Source: Ramlibacter sp.
Lineage (GTDB): Bacteria > Pseudomonadota > Gammaproteobacteria > Burkholderiales > Burkholderiaceae
Reading direction: 5' to 3'
Length of the DNA: 17,866 bases
NCBI GenBank assembly: GCA_014376915.1
Contig: JACMQP010000411.1
Span: 1-17,866 of the forward strand
Within the stretch, counting starts at the first letter, position 1. Each line of letters starts with the position of its first letter. Below, one piece after another: positions 1 through 7,898 of this stretch. The notes beneath the pieces are model-generated. The model had not been told where the DNA came from, did no database searches, and saw nothing but the letters and a program-made list of their open reading frames with translations. The position numbers were made by a program, and so were the translations under genes.

Positions 1-971
1 CCACTGCCGCTGTGCGGCGCACCGAAGCTGTCGAGCACCTTGCGCGCTTCGATCTCGACCTGCGCGGGCGGCGCAAACAGCACGTTGGGGTCGAGGTTGC
101 CCTGCAGCGCCTTGCTGCCACCCACCAGCCGGCGCGCCTGCGCCAGGTTCACCGTCCAGTCGAGGCCCAGCACTTCGCAGTCCAGCGCGCCCATCTGCTC
201 GAGCCAGGGGCCGCCGCCCTTGGTGAACACCAGCCGCGGGATGAGCACGCCATCGTGCATACGGTGCAACTGCGCCAGCACGCGGGCCGTGTAGGCGAGA
301 CTGAATTCCTGGAACGCGCCGTCGGCCAGCACCCCGCCCCAGCTGTCGAAGAGCATGACGGCCTGGGCGCCGGCCTCGATCTGGGCGTTGAGGTAAGCGG
401 CCACGGCGTCGGCGTTGACCCGCAACATGTGATGCATCAGGTCCGGACGGCTGTACAGCATGGTCTTGACCAGCCGGTAATCGTCCGAGCCTGCGCCCTC
501 GACCATGTAGCAGGCCAGCGTCCAGGGGCTGCCCGAAAAACCGATCAACGGCACCCGGCCCGCCAGCGCGTTGCGGATCGAGGTGACGGCGTCGAACACA
601 TAGCGCAGCTTGTCCATGTCCGGCACTGCCAACGCCCGCACAGCCGCCTCGTCGCGCACCGGCGATGCGAACTTCGGACCTTCGCCGAGCGCGAAGCTCA
701 GGCCCAGGCCCATGGCATCAGGCACGGTGAGGATGTCGGAGAACAGGATCGCAGCGTCCAGCGGGTAGCGCTCGAGCGGCTGCAGCGTGACTTCGGTGGC
801 GTAGTCGACGTTGGTCGCGAGGCCCATGAAGCTGCCGGCGCGGGCCCGGGTGGCGCGGTATTCGGGCAGGTAGCGGCCGGCCTGGCGCATCAGCCAGAGC
901 GGCGTGTAGGGGGTGGCGAGGCGCTGGCAGGCGCGCAGGAAGATGTCGTTGCGCAGGGGCGGGTAGCTCAT
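1..971 (-). CDS. hemE: Uroporphyrinogen decarboxylase HemE (C-terminus off the window)
   Basis: This enzyme removes four acetate carboxyl groups from uroporphyrinogen III to give coproporphyrinogen III in cytoplasmic heme synthesis. The start ATG is the complement of 969-971, giving [18 protein letters not shown]. The family signature [12 protein letters not shown] lies at residues 28-39, and the FSDI motif with the catalytic aspartate is at about residue 79. Further in are [10 protein letters not shown] and DSWGG, both typical of HemE. About 323 codons are visible. The family is about 355-370 residues, so roughly 40 C-terminal residues lie beyond the left edge. It is the last gene of a minus-strand series and is separated from metY by 124 bases, so it may have its own promoter. 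I saw no clear ribosome binding site. The family assignment is very secure. Confidence 0.96.
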   Translation of the reverse strand, partial: MSYPPLRNDIFLRACQRLATPYTPLWLMRQAGRYLPEYRATRARAGSFMGLATNVDYATEVTLQPLERYPLDAAILFSDILTVPDAMGLGLSFALGEGPKFASPVRDEAAVRALAVPDMDKLRYVFDAVTSIRNALAGRVPLIGFSGSPWTLACYMVEGAGSDDYRLVKTMLYSRPDLMHHMLRVNADAVAAYLNAQIEAGAQAVMLFDSWGGVLADGAFQEFSLAYTARVLAQLHRMHDGVLIPRLVFTKGGGPWLEQMGALDCEVLGLDWTVNLAQARRLVGGSKALQGNLDPNVLFAPPAQVEIEARKVLDSFGAPHSGS

Positions 972-1095
972 GCTCCCAATTGTCGCAGGCGCGAGCCGTT
1001 GACCGCGTTGGTCAGCCCCAGTTCGGCGCTGGCAAGCTGCCTGCACCGGCGTGCGGACACTGGATGCCGGCGCGCCGGACCGCTGGCGCCGAGGT

Positions 1096-2436
1096 TCAGG
1101 CCGCCACTGCCTGCCGCAGTGCCTGGTCGATGTCCCACAGGATGTCGTCGGCCTCTTCGATTCCGACCGACAGCCGGATCATGTCCGGCCGCACACCGGC
1201 CCGCAGCAGTTCGGCTTCGTCGAGTTGGCGGTGGGTGGTGGAAGCGGGATGAATGACAAGGGTCTTGGCATCGCCGATGTTGGCCAGGTGGCTCAAAAAT
1301 TCGCACGCGTCGATGAAGCGCTCACCGGCGCGCACCGGGTCCGCCGCCTTGATCCCGAAGGTGACGATGCCCGAGGCGCCCGGATTGCCGTCGATCGAGC
1401 GGAACTGCTTCTTCGCCAACGCGTGATGGGGGGATTGCGCCAGGCCCGGATAGTTGACCCAACCCACCAGCGAATGGTCACTCAGGAACTGCGCCACCAG
1501 CAGCGCATTGCGGCAATGCGCCTGCATCCGCAGGTGGAGCGTCTCCACACCCTGCAGGATCAACCAGGCGTTCAGCGGCGACAGCGTGGCGCCGAAGGTG
1601 CGGTTGACCTCCATCCGCGCCTTCATGGTGTAGCCGAAGTCGCCGAAGGTCTCGTAGAACTTGACCCCGTGATAGGCCCGGCTGGGCTCCAGCATCTCGG
1701 GAAACTTGTCCTTCGACAGCGGGGAGCCCCAGTCGAACTTGCCGGACTCGACCAGCACGCCGGCCATGGTGGTGCCGTGGCCGCCGAGGTACTTGGTGGC
1801 GCTGTGGACCACGATGTCGGCGCCGAAGGCGAACGGCGTGCACAGATAGGGGCTGGCGACCGTGTTGTCGATCACCAGCGGCAGCCCGTGCTCGTGCGCG
1901 ATGGTGGCCACGGCCTCGATGTCCAGCACGTTCACCAGCGGGTTGCCCAGCGTTTCGCCGTACACCGCGCGCGTGTTGGGCCGGATCGCGCGGCGGAAAT
2001 TGTCGGGATCCTGCGGATCGACGAACGTGGTCTCGATGCCAAGCCGCGAAAAACCGATCCCGAGCTGGCCGACGCTGCCGCCGTACAGCGTGGAGGCCGC
2101 GACGATGTGGTCGCCTGACTTGAGGATGGCGAGCAACGCGGTCATCTGCGCCGCCATGCCCGTCGCGCAGGCGAGCGCCGCGCGGCCGCCTTCGAGCGAG
2201 GCCACGCGTTCTTCCAGCACGGCCACCGTCGGATTGCTGATCCGGCTGTAGACGTTGCCGAAGGTCTGCAGGTTGAACAGGCTCGCCGCATGCTCGGCGG
2301 AGTCGAACACGAAGCTGGTGGTCTGATGGATCGGCGTTGCGCGCGCGCCCGTGACCGGGTCGGGCACCGAGCCCGCGTGGATTGCGCGAGTGCCGAATCC
2401 GTACTCGTGGTCGGCGCCGGGTTTGTCGTTGCTCAT
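1096..2436 (-). CDS. metY: O-acetylhomoserine aminocarboxypropyltransferase (sulfhydrylase), MetY type
   Basis: A PLP-dependent cytoplasmic enzyme of the Cys/Met metabolism family that makes homocysteine directly from O-acetylhomoserine and sulfide in methionine synthesis. The 446-residue protein begins [22 protein letters not shown]. It carries the family motif [12 protein letters not shown] at 59-70, the LEGG loop at 81-84, and the PLP-binding lysine K215 in [11 protein letters not shown]. Length and the long insert after the PLP site ([17 protein letters not shown]) fit MetY (about 425-445 residues) better than MetZ (about 400). The ATG complement is at 2434-2436, only 7 bases after the stop of the CoA-binding protein gene, so translation is probably coupled. 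It could also act on O-succinylhomoserine or in sulfur scavenging; the sequence alone cannot decide. Confidence 0.93.
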   Translation of the reverse strand: MSNDKPGADHEYGFGTRAIHAGSVPDPVTGARATPIHQTTSFVFDSAEHAASLFNLQTFGNVYSRISNPTVAVLEERVASLEGGRAALACATGMAAQMTALLAILKSGDHIVAASTLYGGSVGQLGIGFSRLGIETTFVDPQDPDNFRRAIRPNTRAVYGETLGNPLVNVLDIEAVATIAHEHGLPLVIDNTVASPYLCTPFAFGADIVVHSATKYLGGHGTTMAGVLVESGKFDWGSPLSKDKFPEMLEPSRAYHGVKFYETFGDFGYTMKARMEVNRTFGATLSPLNAWLILQGVETLHLRMQAHCRNALLVAQFLSDHSLVGWVNYPGLAQSPHHALAKKQFRSIDGNPGASGIVTFGIKAADPVRAGERFIDACEFLSHLANIGDAKTLVIHPASTTHRQLDEAELLRAGVRPDMIRLSVGIEEADDILWDIDQALRQAVAA

Positions 2437-2443
2437 CTGGTTG

Positions 2444-2935
2444 TCAGTAAGGCAACTGCTGCGGGCGGCGAGACGAAATCACCCCGGTGTTGACGCCAGC
2501 CCAGCCGAGACCGCCGAACAGCCGCGCGTGCTCGATCTTCACGCAGCGATCCATCACGGTCACGAGGCCTGCGTCACGGGCCTTGTGCGCTGCGGCTTCG
2601 TTGACGACGCCGATCTGCTGCCACAGACAGAGCGCGCCGATGGCAATGGCTTCGTCGGCGATCGGGCCGATGTCTGCAGTCTTGCGAAAGCAGTCCACCA
2701 TGTCGATTTTCAGGCCCGTCTGCGCGAGCGCCTGGGCCGCGGCGGTGACGCTGGGGTAGCTGCGCTCGCCCAGGATCTCGGTGGCGGACGGGTTGACCGG
2801 CACGATGCGGTAGCCGTGCGCCTGCAGGTACTTGGCGGCGAAGAAACTGGGCCGGTGCCACTGCGGCGAAAGGCCGACCACGGCGATGGTCTTGCAGGTG
2901 CCCAGGATGCGCCGCAACTCGCTGATGCTGTTCAT
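2444..2935 (-). CDS. CoA-binding protein, YccU/COG1832 type
   Basis: A small 163-residue single-domain protein with a CoA-binding Rossmann fold (the domain of succinyl-CoA synthetase alpha subunits) and no catalytic partner domain. It starts MNSISELRRILGTCKTIAVVGLS; the nucleotide-binding strand-loop IAVVGLS is at 17-23. VPVNPS at 45-50 and the C-terminal LCLWQQIGVVNEAAA and VMDRCVKIEH segments are characteristic of the YccU group. Its biochemical role is unknown; CoA binding is inferred from the family. The same frame stays open far upstream, through dsbD in another frame, but the homology begins at this ATG (complement of 2933-2935). It sits 53 bases after dsbD and 7 bases before metY on the same strand, consistent with one operon. 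Confidence 0.9.
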   Translation of the reverse strand: MNSISELRRILGTCKTIAVVGLSPQWHRPSFFAAKYLQAHGYRIVPVNPSATEILGERSYPSVTAAAQALAQTGLKIDMVDCFRKTADIGPIADEAIAIGALCLWQQIGVVNEAAAHKARDAGLVTVMDRCVKIEHARLFGGLGWAGVNTGVISSRRPQQLPY

Positions 2936-2988
2936 CGGCGCAGTGTACGCAAGAGCGGAGGCCGGCTCGGGGCTGGGATGAAAGCTGC

Positions 2989-5145
2989 TTACAGCGCCGC
3001 GATGGCGGAGCGCACTTCCTGGACCCCCAGCACTTCGGACAGCACCACCGGGACGCGGCCTTTCTTGTAAACGACGTAGACCGGAACGCCACTGCGCCCG
3101 AGCTGGCCCAGCGCAGCCGAGATCGCCGGGTCGCGCCGCGTCCAGTCGGCGCGCAGCAGGGCCACGTTCTTGCTCGCCAGGTCGGCCAGCACGTCGCTGT
3201 TCGACAGCGTCGTCTTCTTGTTGTACTGGCAGGTCACGCACCACGCGGCGGTGAAATCCACGAACACCGGCTGGCCCGACGCCAGCAACTGGTCGACCCG
3301 GCCCGGCTCCCACGCCTGCCAGCCGGCGGCGTTGGCGGCCAGCGGGGCCGGTGGCACCGGCCGCGTGATGTTCGCGCCCGTGCTCCAGGCCAGCAGCGCG
3401 AACGCGGCGATCGACACGCCGGTCATCACGGCGCGGGTGCGTCCCCTGAGCGTGAAGGCCCAGATCACCATCGCCAGCGCCACCAGCAGCGCCAGCAGGG
3501 CGCCGGCGCCGTCGATGCCGCTTTGCTGGCCAAGCACCCAGACCAGCCAGGCCACTGTCGCGAACATGGGGAACGCCATCAGCTTGCGGAACACGTCCAT
3601 CCACGGTCCGGGACGGGGCAGCAGCCGCGCCACCGCCGGCACCAGGCTGGCGGCGAGATACGGCACGGCCATGCCCAGGCCGATGGCCGCGAAGATCAGC
3701 AGGGCCTCGACCGCCGGCAGGCCGATCGCCAGTCCCAGCGACGCACCCATGAACGGGGCCGTGCAGGGAGACGCGATCGCCACCGCCAGCATGCCCGAGA
3801 GGAACGAATTGCCGACCGGATGGCGCGATTCGAGCGTCGCCAGGCTGGAAGGCAGGAAGGCACCAAATTCGAACAGGCCGGCCAGGTTCAGCCCCAGGAC
3901 CGTGAACAGCGCCGCCAGTGCCGCCACCACCGCCGGAGACTGCAGCTGGAAGCCCCAGCCGAGTTGCTGGCCCGCCGCCCGCAACGCCAGGAACAGCGCG
4001 CCCAGCGCCACGAATGACAGCACCACACCGGCGGTGTACGCGAGGCCGCTGATGCGGTGGCCGCGGCGGTCGTTGGCGTGGCGGGTGAAGCCGACCACCT
4101 TGATCGCCAGCACCGGGAACACGCAGGGCATCAGGTTGAGGATCAGGCCGCCGAGCAGGGCGCCGAATAGCGCGGCAAGAAAGCCGATCGATGGCGCCGG
4201 CGCGGTCGATCCCCCGTTGCTGCGCAATGCAGCCTCCAGCGCTGGCGACACGCCGATTGCCGCTGCCACCTGGGGCCACTGGCCCAGCACCGGGAGTTCG
4301 GCCCGCCAGCCGCGGCCTTGCGCTGCCAATACCACCGGCATCAGCTGCGGGCTGGCGCTGCGCTGCGCCGCCAGCGGCACGGTGGCGGTCCAGACCGCGC
4401 CGTTCCACGACTGGCTCCAGTCGGCAGCGGTCTCGATCACCTCGGGCGTTTCGGGGAACAGCTCCAGCTTCTTGCCACGCAATTCCAGCGGCAGGCCCTG
4501 CACCGTCAGCTTGATGGCGCTGCCGTCGATCTGCACGGTGCTCCCGGGGATGGCGCCTTGCGTGCCGCTGATCATCGGTTGCGGTTGCGCCTTGAACGCC
4601 GCCTCGAAGGCACTGCCGTTCAATGCCGTGGTGCTGCGCACGGGCACCTTCAGGATGAAGTCGCCTTCCTCCGGGATGCACTCCTTGCGGCACACCAGCC
4701 AGCTGGCTCTGAGCTTGACCTCGAGGTCGCTGGTCAGCAGCGACGGCTTGAACTGCGGCGTGATCGTCAGCGGCACTGCCAGCAGCACCGTGCCTTCGTA
4801 CCCGTAGTTGGCGAGATTGCCGATCGGGATCTTCCTGGGCAGCGGCCAGGCGATGTCGCCCGCCGTCACGCCGGCGGGCAGCGTCCAGGTTAACTGCGTC
4901 GGCAGCCCCGAGTCGCCCGAATTCTTCCAGTAGGTGTGCCACTCGGGCTGGTGTGCCAGCTGCAGGCCGACCCAGACCGGCTTGCCCGGCTCCACGCCCT
5001 GCGGCGCGTGGGCCATCAGTTCGGCCCGCACCCGCTCGGTGCTGACCACGTTCTTCGCCACGGTCTGGGCCGTCGCGACATTGGAGAAAAGGGCAATGCA
5101 GGCCGTCAACAGAACGGCGGCAGTCAGGCTCAGGCGTTGGATCAC
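2989..5145 (-). CDS. DsbD/ScsB-like protein-disulfide reductase (thiol:disulfide interchange)
   Basis: An inner-membrane protein that passes electrons from cytoplasmic thioredoxin to periplasmic partners such as DsbC/DsbG-type isomerases or cytochrome c maturation. The 718-residue chain has all three DsbD modules. A signal peptide is likely cleaved near residue 26 (ATA-QT). A periplasmic N-terminal domain carries the cysteine pair C152/C156 (VCRKEC). A multi-helix membrane domain of about 320-590 has C341 (LMPCVFPV) and C461 (ASPCTAPF). A C-terminal thioredoxin domain has CVTC (C636, C639) and a cis-proline in GVPVY near 688. All six redox cysteines are present. The N-terminal WLVCRKECIPEEG style resembles ScsB-type members more than E. 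coli DsbD. The start is GTG (complement of 5143-5145), lies 27 bases after alaX in the same frame, and has no evident Shine-Dalgarno site. Confidence 0.93.
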   Translation of the reverse strand: MIQRLSLTAAVLLTACIALFSNVATAQTVAKNVVSTERVRAELMAHAPQGVEPGKPVWVGLQLAHQPEWHTYWKNSGDSGLPTQLTWTLPAGVTAGDIAWPLPRKIPIGNLANYGYEGTVLLAVPLTITPQFKPSLLTSDLEVKLRASWLVCRKECIPEEGDFILKVPVRSTTALNGSAFEAAFKAQPQPMISGTQGAIPGSTVQIDGSAIKLTVQGLPLELRGKKLELFPETPEVIETAADWSQSWNGAVWTATVPLAAQRSASPQLMPVVLAAQGRGWRAELPVLGQWPQVAAAIGVSPALEAALRSNGGSTAPAPSIGFLAALFGALLGGLILNLMPCVFPVLAIKVVGFTRHANDRRGHRISGLAYTAGVVLSFVALGALFLALRAAGQQLGWGFQLQSPAVVAALAALFTVLGLNLAGLFEFGAFLPSSLATLESRHPVGNSFLSGMLAVAIASPCTAPFMGASLGLAIGLPAVEALLIFAAIGLGMAVPYLAASLVPAVARLLPRPGPWMDVFRKLMAFPMFATVAWLVWVLGQQSGIDGAGALLALLVALAMVIWAFTLRGRTRAVMTGVSIAAFALLAWSTGANITRPVPPAPLAANAAGWQAWEPGRVDQLLASGQPVFVDFTAAWCVTCQYNKKTTLSNSDVLADLASKNVALLRADWTRRDPAISAALGQLGRSGVPVYVVYKKGRVPVVLSEVLGVQEVRSAIAAL

Positions 5146-5172
5146 AGTGTCAGTCGGAGGTGAGTGCCGGCG

Positions 5173-5925
5173 TTAAGTTCCGGCCGGGGCGAAACCCAGC
5201 ACCACCCGGCGCGTGCTGGCACTCTTCTTTTCGATCTTGGTCACAACGACGGCACCGATTTCCGCAGTGTTGGCCACATGGGTGCCGCCGCAGGGCTGGA
5301 AGTCGACCGGGTCCCGGGTGCCGATCCTGATCGTCCGCACCCATCCCGTGCCGCGTGGTGGCTGGACCGACATGCTCTTGACCAGTGCCGGGTTGGCGTC
5401 CAGCTCCGCGTCGCTGATCGAGCCGACGCTCACCGGCAGGCCGGCGGCAACCAGGCGGGCGATGCCTGCGGTCAGCTGGTCCTTGTCCAGCGGATCGGTC
5501 ATGTTGAAGTCCAGCCGTGCGTAGTCGGAGGTGATCGAGCAGCCGTTCACCAGCTGCGGCACCAGATGGCAAAGCAGGTGAGTGGTGGTGTGGAAGCGCA
5601 TCAGCCGGTGTCGCCGGTCCCAGTCCACCCGCGCCGTGACCACGTCGCCTGGCTTCAGCTGCGAAGCTGCGCCTTCGGCAGCCGGTGCCGGAACATGGCA
5701 GATGGCACCGGTGAACTGGCCCGCCTCGTCCTTGCCCTTGCGGGTGTCGGCGATCGCCAGCACGGCGCCGTCGGCCAGCACCAGCACGCCGCTGTCGCCC
5801 GCCTGACCACCACCCAGCGGATAGAACACGGTGCGGTCCAGCGCGATGCCCTGCGGGCTGATGGCCAGTACCGTGGCGCGGCATTCGCGCAGGTAAGCGT
5901 CCTGGCGAAAGAGGTCTTGGGTCAT
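5173..5925 (-). CDS. alaX: Alanyl-tRNA editing protein, AlaX type
   Basis: A free-standing editing domain related to the C-terminal editing module of alanyl-tRNA synthetase. It hydrolyses mischarged tRNA(Ala), mainly Ser-tRNA(Ala), in the cytoplasm. The 250-residue protein has the N-terminal [13 protein letters not shown] strand-loop at 35-46, the first zinc motif HTTTH (H112, H116) and the second zinc motif CGGTH (C212, H216), so all four zinc ligands are present. The length suits AlaX-M proteins, which keep an N-terminal beta-barrel domain before the editing core. The ATG is the complement of 5923-5925. It is the first gene of the minus-strand series and is divergent from the sorbosone-dehydrogenase-type lipoprotein gene, with 63 bases between the starts. 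Confidence 0.92.
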   Translation of the reverse strand: MTQDLFRQDAYLRECRATVLAISPQGIALDRTVFYPLGGGQAGDSGVLVLADGAVLAIADTRKGKDEAGQFTGAICHVPAPAAEGAASQLKPGDVVTARVDWDRRHRLMRFHTTTHLLCHLVPQLVNGCSITSDYARLDFNMTDPLDKDQLTAGIARLVAAGLPVSVGSISDAELDANPALVKSMSVQPPRGTGWVRTIRIGTRDPVDFQPCGGTHVANTAEIGAVVVTKIEKKSASTRRVVLGFAPAGT

Positions 5926-5988
5926 GGCGTTATTTTCGCGGTTTATGCCTACAGACGCCCCGGGAGGGCCGGAACAAACTTATGGCCT
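5926..5988. promoter_or_regulatory. Divergent intergenic promoter region between alaX and the lipoprotein gene
   Basis: These 63 bases must hold the start signals of two divergent genes. They contain A/T-rich patches (TTATTTTCGCGGTTTATG at its left end and ACAAACTTATG at its right end) in an otherwise GC-rich sequence. I could not identify a convincing -35/-10 pair for either direction, so this is inferred from gene arrangement and base composition. Confidence 0.35.
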
Positions 5989-7314
5989 ATGAAAATTCCC
6001 TGTTCCGCCCCCTTGTCCGCCCTGCTGCTGGCCGCTCTCGCCGCCTGCGGCACTGTCGCAGTTTCCGCGCCGAATGTGGGCGTCGGCCCCAACCCGGTGC
6101 TGCCGGCGCCGGAAAAGTCGCTGGTGCCGACGGTGAGGATCGCCAAGGCCATCGGCTGGCCCGTCGGTGCGCGGCCGACGACGGCCGCGGGCTTCCAGGT
6201 GAAGGCGTTCGCCAGCGGCCTGGAGCATCCGCGCTGGGTCTACGTGCTGCCCAATGGCGACGTGCTGGTGGCAGAAACCAACGCGCCGCCCAAACCCGAT
6301 GACGGCAAAGGCATCAAGGGCGTGGCCATGAAGCTGCTGATGAAACGGGCCGGCGCCGGCGTGGCCAGCGCCAACCGGATCACGTTGCTGCGCGACACCA
6401 ATGGCGACGGCGTGGCGGAAGTGCGCAGCGTGTTCCTGTCCGGGCTGAACTCGCCGTTCGGCATGGCGCTGGTGGGCAACGAACTGTTCATCGCCGAAAC
6501 CGACGCGATCGTGAAGGTGCCCTACGTGACCGGGCAAACCAGTATCACGGCCGCCCCGGTGAAGGTGACCGACTTGCCGGCCGGAACCATCAACCACCAC
6601 TGGACCAAGAACATCATCGCCAGCCCCGACGGCAGCAAGCTGTATGCGACCGTCGGTTCCAACAGCAACGTGGCCGAAAACGGCATGGCTGTGGAAGAGG
6701 GCCGGGCCGCGATCTGGGAAGTGGACCGGGCCACCGGCGCCAAGCGCCTGTTCGCGACCGGCCTGCGCAACCCCAACGGCATGGGTTGGGAACCTGAGAG
6801 CAAGGCACTGTGGACGGTCGCCAACGAGCGCGACGAGCTCGGGAACGACCTGGTGCCCGACTACCTGACCTCGGTCAAGGACGGCGCGTTCTACGGCTGG
6901 CCCTGGAGCTATTACGGGCAGAACGTGGACGTGCGGGTAGAGCCGGTGAAGGTCGACATGGTGACCAAGGCAATCCCGCCCGACTACGGCCTGGGGGCCC
7001 ACGTGGCAGCCCTGGGGCTGGCGTTCTCCGACAGCCGCATGCCGGTCAATTTTGCCAGCGGCGCCTTCATCGGCGAGCATGGATCGTGGAACCGCAACCC
7101 GCGCAGCGGCTACAAGGTGGTGTTCGTGCCGTTCGCCGGCGGCAAGCCGGCCAGCGAACCGGTGGAGTTCCTTACCGGCTTCCTGAGCGACACCGGCGAC
7201 GCCTATGGCCGGCCGGTCGGGGTTGCGTTGGACTCCAAGGGCGCGCTGCTGGTGGCAGACGACGTCGGCAACGTGATCTGGCGCGTTGCGCCGGTTGCGG
7301 CTCCGGCGCGGTAA
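5989..7314 (+). CDS. Sorbosone dehydrogenase family PQQ-dependent sugar dehydrogenase, lipoprotein
   Basis: A predicted cell-envelope beta-propeller oxidoreductase of the soluble glucose/L-sorbosone dehydrogenase superfamily, expected to oxidise sugars or sugar aldehydes using PQQ. The protein is 441 residues. [20 protein letters not shown] is a lipoprotein signal with lipobox LAAC and acylated C20, which supports this ATG even though the frame is open further upstream. Family motifs in order are [18 protein letters not shown] from 79, NHHWTKN at 202-208, [10 protein letters not shown] at 258-267, [16 protein letters not shown] from 299, GEHGSWNRN at 362-370 and GRPVGVALD at 407-415. The substrate cannot be read from sequence, and a PQQ-independent role is possible. 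The stop lies 15 bases from the convergent Lrp gene's stop. The lipoprotein destination is probably the outer membrane, facing the periplasm. Confidence 0.88.
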   Translation: MKIPCSAPLSALLLAALAACGTVAVSAPNVGVGPNPVLPAPEKSLVPTVRIAKAIGWPVGARPTTAAGFQVKAFASGLEHPRWVYVLPNGDVLVAETNAPPKPDDGKGIKGVAMKLLMKRAGAGVASANRITLLRDTNGDGVAEVRSVFLSGLNSPFGMALVGNELFIAETDAIVKVPYVTGQTSITAAPVKVTDLPAGTINHHWTKNIIASPDGSKLYATVGSNSNVAENGMAVEEGRAAIWEVDRATGAKRLFATGLRNPNGMGWEPESKALWTVANERDELGNDLVPDYLTSVKDGAFYGWPWSYYGQNVDVRVEPVKVDMVTKAIPPDYGLGAHVAALGLAFSDSRMPVNFASGAFIGEHGSWNRNPRSGYKVVFVPFAGGKPASEPVEFLTGFLSDTGDAYGRPVGVALDSKGALLVADDVGNVIWRVAPVAAPAR

Positions 7315-7329
7315 GGCGCAAAGCTTCCG

Positions 7330-7794
7330 CTATCCCGGCAGCGGCAGCGCCGTCTTGTAGCGGACCTGCTTGAGCGCGAAGCTCGAGCGGATCTTCTCGA
7401 TGCCCGGGATCGGCGTCAGCTGGTTCAGGATGAAGCGTTCGAGCGCCGCGATGTCGGCCAGCGCGACGCGGATCAGGTAGTCGCTATCGCCTGTCATCAG
7501 GTAGCACTCCATGACCTCGTCGTGTTCGGCGATGCGACGCTCGAATTCGGCCAGCGATTCCCGGCTCTGCTCCTTCAGGCTGATCGAGATGAAAACGTTC
7601 AATCCGAGGCCGAGGGCGCGGGCATTGGTCAGGGCCACATAGCGCTCGATCACGCCGGCCGACTCCAGCGCTCTCACCCGCATCAGGCAGGGCGAAGGCG
7701 ACAGGTGGACGCGGCGGGCCAGTTCCACATTGGTCAGCGAACCGTCGGTCTGCAGTTGGCCCAGGATCTTCAGGTCAATGGCGTCGAGTTGCAT
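7330..7794 (-). CDS. Lrp/AsnC family transcriptional regulator (MdeR-like context)
   Basis: A 154-residue DNA-binding regulator with the Lrp/AsnC layout: N-terminal helix-turn-helix at about 22-42 ([20 protein letters not shown]) and C-terminal RAM/ligand domain at about 65-145 with the conserved GDSDYLIRV segment at 102-110. The start at [11 protein letters not shown] (complement of 7792-7794) fits the family length. The 21 extra codons upstream would add a non-homologous tail and run into the aceE promoter. Such regulators bind amino acids or related metabolites, often act as octamers, and commonly control the gene next door. This one is divergent from an orphan 2-oxoacid dehydrogenase E1 with 104 bases between, the arrangement expected for local control. 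In P. putida an Lrp-type protein, MdeR, sits with methionine gamma-lyase and a 2-oxobutyrate E1; equivalence here is inference. Confidence 0.92.
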   Translation of the reverse strand: MQLDAIDLKILGQLQTDGSLTNVELARRVHLSPSPCLMRVRALESAGVIERYVALTNARALGLGLNVFISISLKEQSRESLAEFERRIAEHDEVMECYLMTGDSDYLIRVALADIAALERFILNQLTPIPGIEKIRSSFALKQVRYKTALPLPG

Positions 7795-7898
7795 GAAATG
7801 CCGTGTTCGAATTGGATTGCCAAATTTTATGCTGCTGGGCGGGCGGGAGAAATGCATTCCGCAACCCTGTTTGGTCCATTCCTGCCTACAGTCAGCGG
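7795..7898. promoter_or_regulatory. Divergent control region between the Lrp gene and the E1 gene
   Basis: This 104-base spacer is notably A/T-rich near 7808-7830, unlike its surroundings. It contains an imperfect dyad at 7810-7825: TTGG (7812-7815) and CCAA (7820-7823) with a 4-base spacer and partial extension on both sides, followed by ATTTTAT. Lrp-type operators are often loose A/T-rich dyads, so this is the best candidate operator for the divergent regulator. No clear -35/-10 pair was identified. Confidence 0.4.

Noticed and set aside
972..1095. 124-base gap between metY and hemE examined for a riboswitch, small RNA or terminator
   Set aside because: GC-rich with only short chance dyads; no T-run hairpin, no recognisable riboswitch core and no convincing promoter.
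3000..4942. Long minus-strand open frame overlapping the DsbD-like gene in another frame and running into the CoA-binding gene
   Set aside because: Only the part from 2935 down has homology; the upstream part is an R/G/A-rich shadow of the DsbD-like gene, so it is not a fusion protein.
5101..5145. Possible lipobox LTAC in the DsbD-like signal peptide
   Set aside because: Strongly hydrophobic residues continue after the cysteine and a good signal peptidase I site (ATA-QT) follows, so a lipoprotein is unlikely.
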